64,000 bases of DNA, taken from Daldinia sp. FL1419. Its lineage: Eukaryota; Ascomycota; Sordariomycetes; Xylariales; Hypoxylaceae. The stretch is from the NCBI GenBank assembly GCA_025201765.1, contig MU623468.1, positions 1 to 64,000 on the forward strand, given 5' to 3'. A program made the translations under genes and the position numbers. Shown piece after piece: positions 11,536 through 22,300 of this stretch (position 1 is its first letter; each line of letters begins with the position of its first letter). The notes beneath the pieces were generated by a model, which searched no databases, was not told where the DNA came from, and was given only the letters and a program-made list of their open reading frames with translations.

Positions 11536-12591
11536 GTGGTGCTCTTCGTCTTATTAGAATTCTCAACTATAAATACAGGAGCACAAACAACACGACTCGT
11601 TTATTATCGTCTCAAAATTTTCTTTCAGGACGAAATGACTACCCCTATTGTACGCGACATCGCGATATCCTACAAAATGCCAACGATCGCTCAGCCCCAG
11701 ATAACCGCACTCGATATGGAATCTCAAGAGGAAATAATTCAATATCGTCATTTTAATCATGTTTATTACGAAGAAGATATCGAAAATATCCAAATGTCCA
11801 ACAAGAGCGGATACCATCCAGTACATCTGGGTGATATTCTCGACGACCGTTATGAAGTCGTCCATAAACTGGGCAGTGGCGGCGGAGGAATTGTTTGGCT
11901 CCTCCGTGACATGAAATTGTGCAAATGGAGAGCAGTTAAAATAGCGACTGCCGATCGATCATCTCAAAATATCGAAGAAAAGATTCACGACCATTTACGG
12001 ACACGATACACTCCGAAACAACTTGAGGAGAAGCATGTATTGCTCTCCTTAGAAAGGTTTGGGCTCAGCGGCCCCGATAGTTGTCACATTTGCTTTGTGA
12101 TGCCGGTTCTTGGCTGGTCTGTTTCTTCCTGGCGCCTCGAACAAGACGACCACGAACGTCGAGCCGACGCTGATTCAAGGAACATGTGTTACCAAATAGT
12201 CGAAACCATGCATTTTCTCCACCAGAATGGAATATGCCACGGTGATTTTAAGCCAGGAAGTATCATCATGAAAATCGAAGGCATCAACGATCTCAACGTT
12301 GACCGGATTCTGGAGATCACGGAAAAGCTAGAAACTATATCTGTTAAGAGGATCTTAGGTGAATACCTAACTATGAGAGCCCCAAAATATTGCGTGATGC
12401 CCGTAGATGAATTCTGGTGTGAGAATTTTGTAACAACGTCTATAGCAGTCATTGATTTCGGTGAATCATTCTTTATTGGGAAGCCACCAGCGCGTACGGG
12501 TATTCCAAACCTCTGCGCAGCTCCAGGTATCATATTTCCAGATATCGAGCGACCTATGAGCGTTGGCATGTGTCACGAGGCGGACCGATAA
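11536..12591 (+). pseudogene. Truncated SRPK-like serine/threonine kinase
   Basis: A single open frame of 351 codons resembles fungal SRPK-type kinases. The true start is probably internal (for example ATG at 11635 or 11677), because the first about 33 residues look non-coding. With numbering from 11536, kinase features in order are: HLGDILDDRYEVVHKLG (97-113), glycine loop GSGGGGIVW, ATP-binding Lys135 in AVKIATA, an insert with FVMPVLG, catalytic Asp237 in CHGDFKPGSI, and DFG at 307-309 in VIDFGESF. Three departures matter. The catalytic-loop Asn is Ser242. The APE motif reads APG. The protein stops about 20 residues later, right where SDIWALGC and the whole C-lobe should begin. It is therefore probably a kinase relic, or at most a pseudokinase. 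The break lies about 50 bp before a dyad repeat. Confidence 0.7.
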
Positions 12592-12625
12592 GCAAGGAAC
12601 CTATCTACAGCTATGGCTAAGGGTA

Positions 12626-12662
12626 GCTACATATAGAACAAGTCCTTTGTTCTATATGTAGC
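12626..12662. repeat. Dyad element with 16-bp arms
   Basis: gctacatatagaacaa and its exact reverse complement are separated by a 5-nt loop (gtcct). It lies 35 bp after the stop of the truncated kinase. A diverged relative occurs at 13318-13354. It could be a terminal inverted repeat of a small transposon or a hairpin-forming element. Confidence 0.75.
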
Positions 12663-13317
12663 ACAGGCTAGAACCCTGACAGTAAGCTAGGTAGGTAGTC
12701 ATTTAAGTTACAATCGAGTTGAAAACCGGATTGTACTAAGTGTTTAAGATAGTATTAATTACATCAGAATTATCGGGTTTATTATACTTGCTTAGAATAT
12801 AGGAATTCTTCTGTGAGAAGAAGCAATAATGCCGCAAGAGCGTTGTTTAATGACTGCAATATATAAACTTTGTATAGCAATGGTGTCTTATTATGATAAT
12901 CTACCTCTCTGTTGTAGATTTCTCCATGATTCCCTTACTAAATATACCTAATATAGAATAGAATTACATGATTGGAAATGCTTTAAGGGGTGTCGGGGTA
13001 TTGACATACTCAATTCTTGAGAGTCAGCGAGGGTCTAGTTTTTTAGGAGGTTTGGGTAGGTAAACTGACACCAAGATAGGGCCATCAGCTACGGTATTAC
13101 TAATTCGTTTGGTGAACCCTTCCATATCATGACTGCTGGGGCATGATCGTGTTCATTTTAGTTGTAGGTGCTATCTGAGTAGCATTGATTGAGCTACGCT
13201 ACGGATAGTCTTTGCCATCTAAGCAAGCGAATCCCCATACTTTAAACTCCTTCGTCTTCTAGCCAATCGTAAATTTCCAGGGGGGGCATTATATGTCGTT
13301 AGCAATGATAAGCTTGT

Positions 13318-13354
13318 CATATAGAACAAAGAACTTGCTCTATACGTAGTACCC
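13318..13354. repeat. Imperfect copy of the dyad element
   Basis: catatagaacaa, then ttgctctatacgtagtaccc, is an imperfect inverted repeat with the same core as 12626-12662. Its right arm, reverse-complemented, also matches the left flank of the first copy (gggta..tac..tatag), so the two loci relate both directly and inversely, about 690 bp apart. Confidence 0.6.
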
Positions 13355-15454
13355 TTCATGGCCATTCTAGATCGTGCTCCTTGCGGACAAAGCCGATTAT
13401 TAGACTGTTATCGCTGCTGTTATTAGAACTAGGATGCTTGGATGAGGGTTCTTGATCTGCTTGGGGTTTCAAGGTTGATGAACCTATAGTTCCGCGGCTG
13501 AATGGCAGTAGGAATAAGACTGATGACATGCAGAAGGCTGAGAACGCTAGTCGCTATCGAAATCTGCACGTCCAGCGTCCAGGGCTAGACCCGAGTATGA
13601 CAGCAAAAGCAACAATCACCTTCCTGAATATTTATCTCTTAGTACGGATTTGATGTCAATGCTCCGGACGATCTTGCCCCGAATAGTGATCCTATTCTAA
13701 GCCTCGCATCTGTGTATACGTCTCGGATTGATACGGGCGGCCTATATACTTGTATCCGGAAACATTGGAAGTCTATATGCGTCGTTAGCTTGTATAAGCA
13801 CGGAATTCAGAGATTATAGTCTAAGTGCTTAATAGTTTAGGCAGTTATATACCTCATCATCCAGGGATCGATCATTTTCCTTAATAGCTGCTATATCACG
13901 AGTGCAAGGATCCCCCACTCGCGATAGCGGAGCGGATACGCTATTCACGATCCTAGCTCATCGGCGGATAACCCAACATTGCCTAGTCGTCAGGGTCTCT
14001 TTATGAATCCCCTGGCACTTGTACTTCTAGTGGCAGATCTAACCGATTTAAGACGTGAACGACTTGATACATTGGATCCGCAATCGATCGAGTTCATCGT
14101 GGGACTTGACTGGCTCGTGACCCTTGCAAGACTTGACACGGTTACGGTGCTTCCAGAATCCAAGTTAAGAGATCAAGAGGGTAAGATAAAAGTCCTTTCT
14201 CCGGGCGCCGATATCGAAGACTTTCCTCTTCCCCTTCTGAATGAGGGAGCCGAATGAAGGCTCCCGACAAGCTAGCACTTCCTAGGAAGGGGATATACCA
14301 TAAATTGACTTCTGGATATCTCTAAGCCTGGGGAGACTCAGAATACTAATCGGGATAAGGAGACTATACGGCTCCAAGTCAACACGTTTTTTCCTGAAGG
14401 ATGGGCTAGCAGGCCTAGATCATGGTTGACCTTTGGCATCAGCATTTACTGCTACGCGAACAACACTGCCTGATCTCACGTCAGCATCCTAGCTAATAGA
14501 ATGATGGGATCATCGTGCCTATTTTGGCGCAATTTCCTTACTCTGTCGATGGCCCAGCTGATTCTGTATGCAATAAACAGGGCATCGATAGGGTCGCCCC
14601 CAAATAGCTTAAATATTCGGCCCTGGCTGAATGAAGCACGGGATTCCAAAGGTGTTTCTTTGATGGACCTTGGATTACACTAACGCCATAGATAGTTATC
14701 TAGTCCCATACATGAAGAAGGAATGGGTAGAAATATGTCTTATAGGTTAGGTACCTAGGTAGGCATATGTAGCTTCACGTTGCGCGAGCCAGCCAATCGC
14801 CATTCTCTGATGATAGAATCCCAAGTATAACACGACAAAACCGACCTCGGTAACTACTAGGTATATCCCTACTCAAAGTACGATTGCGGGATAGGCTAAT
14901 AACAAGGCACCTTCAAACGCTACGCCGTTACGACAAAACGTTAGGTATCAGGTAGGCAGGCAAATTTGCACATGGGGGTCGAGGCTACATTGGGAAGGAC
15001 CCGGCAATTCAGCGGCAAAGTCAGCCGATAGAAACAGATATACGAGCGAATAAGAATGGGAGATCTAATCCGCGCGACGGCTGGCACACATCATGTACAT
15101 CGTGGAGTTTCATGATCTGAACTTTTGGCGGTGACGAGATAACCCTTCTCACCGCGCATCACAGGGGTGGATGAAACGTCAATCCTTCATCCCAAACCTC
15201 GTCGATGTAAGGTATTATCAAGCGTGTAAAGTGGCCGAGGTGAGTTCCGAAATGGCATGATGATTCCTGTAACATGATTCTCTTTATGTTATAATTAGTT
15301 CGGTTTATTCGATATCATGATAGCCTGCCTAGGTAGATATATCATGTACCTAATTAGGAGGTACTTTCAATAATAAAACCAAGAGGATCGCAGTCAGCCA
15401 GTCTCTTTTTGGATATGGCTAGGAGGTATTCAAGACCTCTCCTCCGTAGTCAAC

Positions 15455-17117
15455 ATGCCTCTCCAGGTGATTATTGTTGGCGCTGGCATCGGTGGTCTAT
15501 GCACCGCGGTGGCACTTCAGCAAGCCGGCCACTCCGTAAAGGTAAATAAATCACCCCCTCTTATCAATGATCTTGTATTATATCGACCAGAAGTGCCGAC
15601 GGGATACAGGTCTTGGAAAAGTCTCGCTTCGCTGCCGAGGTGGGCGCCGCGGTCCTCGTAACCCCTAATGGGGCTCGTGTGCTATCTCGTCTGGGCTTCG
15701 ATTTCGCGAAAGCTCGGGCTGATGATATGACATGCTTCGAGGTATTGAATGGGGTTACACTTGAGCCTCTTCATCGTGCGGATTTAATAAACGCTCGCGA
15801 GGAATTCGGGGCGCCGCTCTATACGGTGCATCGTGTAGATCTGCACAACGAGCTATTACGTCTTACTTCCACTTTGGATCTCCAATTGGCATCAAAAGTG
15901 GTAGCAGCTAACGCAGAAGAGGGTTTCGTACTTCTAGAGGATGGGACGCGACACTTCGCAGATCTCATAGTTGGTGCTGATGGACTGCACTCTGTTCTCA
16001 GGGGCGTAGTACTGGGTGACCAAGAAGCGGCGAAATCTACACCTTCGGGATTGAGCGCTTTCCGGTTCATGATACCAACTTCTGACTTACAGGATGATCT
16101 ACATTTTCAGGAGCTACAGAAGATAAAGGGGAGAGGTAACAGTATTTTAGCAGACACGACTTCTCAAACAGAAAGGCATATGGTGTGGTATACTTGTCGC
16201 GAGTAAGCCCTCCCGAGTTGTCAGAATGATTAGAAATTGTACCTGACATTCACGCAGTGGCCAAGTCCAGAATTTCGCAGGTATTCATGGAAGTACTCAC
16301 GATGACGACACGGGTAAGAGAGACAATTCATACCACGTATCTATGCTGACAAGAATATGACAAGATTTGAAATCTCTTATGCTGAGAGAATTTGGTCATT
16401 ACCACCCCAGCATAACTCATATTATCAAGTGAGTGTTCGGGGTCCCTCGGATAAACTGAGAAACTCGCAAGCTTATCGAGATGCCAATGTAGCGTGGCGC
16501 CAAACGTCACCGACTGGCCTCTTTCTTATCACGATCCGCTTCCAGTTTGGCATCACGGAAAAGTTGTGCTAATCGGAGATGCGGCTCATCCGGTATGTAA
16601 CACTTTTTATTGTCTCTCCTTTGGCTAGTGGAACTCACATATGAATATCTTAGATGCTTCCGTTTGGTGCGCAAGGGGCGAACCAAGCTATCGAGGACGC
16701 TGGAGCGCTAGGTGCGCTTTTCAGTAACGGAGAATCAGCGGCAGACGTGCCTGGCCGTCTCGTCACGTACGGACAAGTTCGCAGATTACGTGCGTCAAGA
16801 GTCCAGTCGTTATCCAGAGTTCGTCTTGGAAAAGAAAAAGAGGTTGAAGACCGGGTTCGTCGCTATGCCGATCCGCCAGGTTCTGGTATGGAATTTTGCC
16901 CCTCCACCTACCTTCACGCCCTTACTATAGCATTTTACGGTGGCTGACTTTGGTAGATGTACCGACTTCATTTTCGGAACGTTTGAAACATGATTACACG
17001 TGAGTTAAAGTTCGTTTACGTTAGGTCATGATATACTAACTGACTACCTATTTTAGGGTGGATGTATTCGAAGTATGTAAAGAGGCGTTGGCTAGAGAGA
17101 AGCTTGGAGTGTCCTAG
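15455..17117 (+). CDS. FAD-dependent aromatic monooxygenase (salicylate hydroxylase type)
   Basis: Eight exons (15455-15541, 15610-16202, 16258-16313, 16365-16428, 16493-16592, 16654-16885, 16957-16999, 17057-17117) encode 411 residues with all phases consistent. This is a class A flavoprotein monooxygenase, which uses NAD(P)H and O2 to hydroxylate an activated aromatic ring. Visible motifs: the Rossmann FAD site VGAGIGGLCTAVALQQAG (residues 8-25), LIVGADGLHSVLR (about 148-160), and VVLIGDAAHPMLPFGAQGAN (about 291-310), the FAD ribityl-binding motif. Length matches the salicylate-hydroxylase/TropB-like group (about 400-450). It lies 2.2 kb upstream of and parallel to a C-methylating polyketide synthase. 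In azaphilone, tropolone and sorbicillin pathways such enzymes dearomatise the polyketide, so a tailoring role is a reasonable inference. Exons 3-5 are short, and retained introns would give false stops. Confidence 0.88.
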
Positions 17118-19361
17118 GTTAGAAGATTAGTACCTAGTATCATTCTACGCCCTCGTTGGTTATGTACAAGATGTCTACGATGCTGGCATATCTGATGATT
17201 ATAGTATGCGTATATAATATAATATAGCAGTAGACCGATTACCGATATAAATATGATATTCACCTATTGATCAAGTACTCACTAGGCTCCGGGTTATAAC
17301 TCCTTGCGCTAAAAGTTAAATGATGGCCGACTAGGTTAAGATGGCACAGCGCATATTCCGGTATGGATGAAATGAGAACCCGCTTTTCGTAAAACGAAGG
17401 GGGGATTGCCTAATCCGAGGTCCAGACTTTCAGACTTTCCAGGTTCGCAAGCATTGATCCGAATAAACCATGCTTTAGGAAATATATTGTAGTCCTGAGA
17501 CATCTACGCCCAATCAAATTACAGACCGGGAATACCGTAGTTATACTCTGTTTGGTAGAAAAGGAACCATGTACATAAGGATCATTTAACGCTAGCTCGC
17601 ATTCAAAAGATGGACGGCTTAGCCTATTAACCTTAGCGTTTAACGTCGTTCTACATAGTAGTCTAGAACGTTATTCAACTTATACATTACATAGTAACTT
17701 GAATACACAAAATCTCCGGCCATTATTGGAGAATGTCCACGGGATTACCTAAAGTACCTACCTAGGTAGTTTTAGTATCTTTTTATAGGGTTGGTCGCAC
17801 AGACGAAGGCGGACTTTAGTTAGAGTTTATGACTAGCGGTCCGACCCGGAACTACACCCTAAGTCATCCCGCACTAGGTACTTAGGTACGTAACCCCCTG
17901 ATTGCGACTTATCTGTAGCTTATCTTTAACAAGGTTGGACCCCTGTAAAGTTTATCAAGCGCGTTACCTGGTTATTTGGTATATTAATATATTAACATTC
18001 CAAATATTATGAACTTGTTCAATATTATGGTGGTTAGAATTTAAACTACTCAAATCCTTCTGCAATCCTTACCCAAAGTAATTGCACTTACGGTTAGCTA
18101 GTGATGTAGGACTTGGTAACACTATACACAAGTTGCAAGCGGATTAAGGTTTCTTGATTCTGAAGTGGGATTATTCGAGCTTACTCGAAAGTATACCTCT
18201 ACAAACAAAAACCTTATTGATGTACGTGCTTAGCCGCATTTGTTGGGTACCACAAGTACCTACTACCAACCGAACAACTATCCGAAATCGTACATTTGAC
18301 ATACTTTATACTCCACAATAATACCTAACCCCCTCGATATTCGGAACGATAGTTGCTATTTGACTTTTTTTGCTCTGTTTTTCTTATATTAAACTTACAT
18401 GTGGAAATAAACTTAGGTATATTCCGTTACCAATACCCGTGGTACGGTATTGTATCTCAATTTGTTTATGATATAACAATATAGAACAATCAAATACATA
18501 TTATAAAGAATTTCATAATAACAACTTTTATTATGTACAGCCTCTGGTAACTCGCGTTCTCACATCTACCTTATCATGCGTACGGTATACAAAGGATCAG
18601 ATCGATCGTTGATGTGCTCAGCAATGGGCCATCGTAAAACCTATGCATGATAACCCGTCATGCAATATAATCTGCGTTAATTTTATATTAGTGATATTAT
18701 GGGAATTAAACCGTTGTTTTCGCCGCTGTAGGGATGTCGTCTATGTATTCGCAAGTTTTATGGTCGTACCCCAGGGGCTCCAGAGGTCAGCGTACTAGAT
18801 AAGGAAAGTGCAAAGAAAATTGTAGACATGGCATAATTATCCTAGCTTAACGCGTGCATGAGTGTCAAGTGGTGGTATGTGTCGAATGGGGGTCGCTTCG
18901 GATCGTGGACGCTGGATATTAGGAGTCCCGGGGTCTTACAAATATTACTACCACTTAAATAAGCCTCTTATACCAAGAGCAACGCCCGAAGACGGAAATT
19001 CGTGAAGATCACAAGCACGCGTAACCAATGGCCTTGAGGTCTAATATTATTTCATCATTCTCCGCTGAAGAACTGCGGAACGGGATGACTTCGTGAGGGG
19101 TTGTGGTAATAAGTTACTTACCTTATCAATTATATATATTTTGGAATAATTGATGTATATAAGTTCGTTGGCTCGTCATCCTTGTATAAGTACCTACGCA
19201 TCACCCCTAACGGCGATCTAGGAATATGTATGTTGACACAACATCTGCATGAATCAACTTCATGATCAAGACTTATTAATCATATTACTTAACGTAATAT
19301 ACCTGAGTGCTCACTTGCTTTAAGAGCTCGCCGTGATCTCGAAAGAACTCGTTTCTATCCT
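17118..19361. other. 2.2-kb region between monooxygenase and polyketide synthase
   Basis: No open frame above 60 codons and no recognisable exon. It is moderately AT-rich, with CCTAGG strings at 17755-17770. It probably contains the monooxygenase 3' region and the polyketide synthase promoter. Confidence 0.5.
19156..19163 (+). promoter_or_regulatory. Possible TATA box of the polyketide synthase
   Basis: TATATAAG lies 206 bp before the first in-frame ATG of the synthase (242 bp before the second). The match is good, but the region is AT-rich, so this is a weak call. Confidence 0.3.
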
Positions 19362-22300
19362 GTGAAGCATCACTACCAAGTTTCATTTTTTGAAAACATG
19401 TACGCAGCCACCACAGAATCAGCTGCGAACACGCTTTTGTTGTTTGGGCCTCAGATCCCTCGGCTCGTACCGTCTCGTCTTACAGACCTCCGGAAGACAA
19501 TCCTAGAGGATCCTAGTCTTGAATTCCTCGTTCAGACCGTAAAGGAACTACCGTCGTTATGGGAAACTACAATTCAACCAGCGTCTCCCAAATTTAATCA
19601 TCTCCCAAATGTTAAGCAGAGGCTGCAACAACTAGGGATATTCTTCCAGAATAGGAATGAAGAACCTCCTCGGTTGAGTGTCCCTCACAACTTAGTTCTC
19701 GCCCCCTTGACTGTTATCTCGCAAATCGTCGAGTATGTCCGTTCAGGCCACCGAGGCACTGCCCAAGGATTCTGCGTTGGCTTCCTAGCCGCTGCTGCTG
19801 TAGCAAGCGCACAGAACAGGGTGGAGTTAGAGAAGTGGACGGCTGTCGCTATTCGATTGGCGGTTTGCGTTGGAGCTGTCGTAGATTTAGACGAGTTAGA
19901 ACGATCGGACGAGGGAGCAAATTCTTCCCAGTGTAGTTCTACGTGGTCGGTTGGGTGGACGTCAAGAATCGAAAAGGAGCATTTCGAAAGGACGCTGGCG
20001 TCTTTTCCTGAAGTAAGCTATCTAACACCAACAGATTTTTAGCCGTTACTTTACTTCTGCGACTAACACGGCTACTAGGCGTACATCTCCTGCGTAACTG
20101 ATATTGACAGAGTCACGCTCACGATACCGGAAGGCCAATTCGCGAGCTTCTCACGACAGCTCACAGATGGTGGATTGTCTGCCAAGCCAGTAGGCCTCTC
20201 AGGTCGATATCACACAAGCAGTTCCGGTAGAGTCGAGATTGTGAAGCAACTAAAATTGCTATTTCATCATAACCAGAACTTCCAGTTCCCAGGAGTTGAA
20301 CAGTTGATGATACCCCTGAGATCGACTCTCGACACGGAGGTTATTTCGAAAGGGGCCCTTCATGACATCGCTCTAGACTGCATCCTGGTGGATGCATGTA
20401 GATGGTATGACACGGTACAAGCAGCTCTTGACACGTGGGACGGCCAACCGGTGAAGATAATACCTATCGGAAGTAGTCCAGGAGCCGTCCCTCGATCCCT
20501 TAGAGTAGGGACCGCTACTCCCGCTAACGAATACTCCGACCATTCTCCATCCTCGGTAGCAAGCTCGCCTTCGAGCGGTATAGCAACCGGGAACTTGGCC
20601 ACTGGTCAGACGACTCCAAACGGTTCTCTTCTGCCAACTACCGTGGGAACATCTCAGCCTATCGCCGTCATTGGTATGGCATGTCGGTACGCGCAAGCTG
20701 ATTCGCTCGAAGAATTTTGGTCTTTGATTAATTCTGGCAAAAATGCGACTACTCCTGTGCCCGAAAGCCGGTTTAAATCTTCAGACTTGTGGCGTAATCC
20801 CAAGGGACCCTTTTTTGGCAATTTCCTACAAGATGCAGACGCATTCGACCACCGCTTTTTCGGGATGTCCGCTCGTGAAGCCGCATCGATGGACCCGCAA
20901 CAGAGACTTCTACTTCAGGTAGCGTACGAAGCTATGGAGTCGGCTGGGTACGCAGATGGGTCTGAATCACCACAGCAGCCCGTAGGATGCTACATTGGCG
21001 CGGGATATGTTGAGTACGAGGATAATATAGCTTCGGAAGACGCGACAGCGTTTTCGGCTACTGGGGTTATAAGAGCATTCATCAGCGGAAGAGTTAGCCA
21101 CCATTTTGGCTGGACTGGCCCCTCTGTTGTATTTGATACAGCATGCTCCTCGTCGGCTGTTGCTATCCATCATGCTTGCAAGGTAAGATATTCGCGCTCT
21201 TCGCGCTCTTCGCGCCCTTCGCTTGCTCAATTGGGAGATACTGACCAGCCTTTTAAATGAGTAGGCTCTTCAGACAAATGACTGCTCCGTTGCCATTGCT
21301 GGAGGCGTCAACGTAATCACAAGTTCTACCTTTTACCAGAACTTGGCTGCTGCTTCTTTCCTAAACACGACAGGCGCTTCGCGGGCTTTTGACGCCCAGG
21401 CAAATGGGTATTGTCGCGGTGAAGGTGCCGGTGTTCTGGTTCTTAAGCCTCTAGCACAGGCTATAGCTGATAACGATCATATTCTTGGTACTATCACGGG
21501 GACGGCAGTCAATCAAAATTCGAGCTGCAGTCCTATTACCGTGCCGGACTCGCAATCCCAGAGCGATTTGTATCTCCAAGCCCTCGCAGGAGGTGGAGTG
21601 TTACCTTCGGAGGTCTCTTACGTGGAGGCTCACGGAACAGGTAAGCTGAGCTGTCCTTATCCCCGCTTAGGATCATGTTAACGAAGCATAAATCGTAGGA
21701 ACTCCCGTGGGTGACCCTATCGAATGTGCTAGCATACGGACTGCATTCGGTAGCCCAAACCGTACGCAGGAACTCGTCATAGGGTCAGTAAAGGACGTGA
21801 TAGGTCATACTGAAGCCGCATCAGGTGTAGCGGGAGTTATCAAGACACTGCTTATGATGCAACACGGTATCATTCCTAAGCAGCCCAATTTCACCCGTCT
21901 CAACCCAAAGATTCCCGCCTTGGAACCGGACAAACTAGCCATTGCTGCACAGGCTCGCCCGTGGCAAACGAACACAAGGCGTGCGGCTCTTATTAACAAC
22001 TACGGTGCGGCTGGAAGTAACGCTGCCATCGTTGTTAGAGAATATCGCCGAAATCCGGCCCCTCAAGATACCATCAGTCAACTACCAGAAAACAACAAGA
22101 TTGAGTATCCTATTTTCATTTCGGCAAAGACGCAAGAAAGCGTTCGTGCGTATAGCGCCGCACTGAGAACATTCCTAGACCGGAATCCCTCGATTAGTTT
22201 AGGCGATGTGGCGTACAATTTGGCGCGCAAACAAAACCGAACATTCGAATATGCTTCAACGTGGACTACCGCAAGCCTTCCAGCGCTTAAGCAAGACTTG

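Larger units (their letters stand above)
12592..15454. other. 2.9-kb gene-free stretch
   Basis: No gene is supported. An open frame at 13979-14257 (92 codons, plus) has fair codon composition but no recognisable domain or neighbour link. Another at 14501-14683 is weaker. The stretch carries two related palindromic elements (separate entries) and a CCTAGG string at 14748-14764. No missing kinase C-lobe was found here. Confidence 0.5.

Noticed and set aside
12189..12569. 126-codon minus-strand frame
   Set aside because: Antisense shadow of the kinase-like coding sequence.
16314..16364. In-frame TGA in the monooxygenase as a pseudogene sign
   Set aside because: It lies inside a 51-bp intron with GTAAGA donor and a phase-correct acceptor.
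16429..16493. Apparent frameshift insertion in the monooxygenase
   Set aside because: A normal 64-bp intron with a TAG acceptor at 16492 explains it and restores the family motif.
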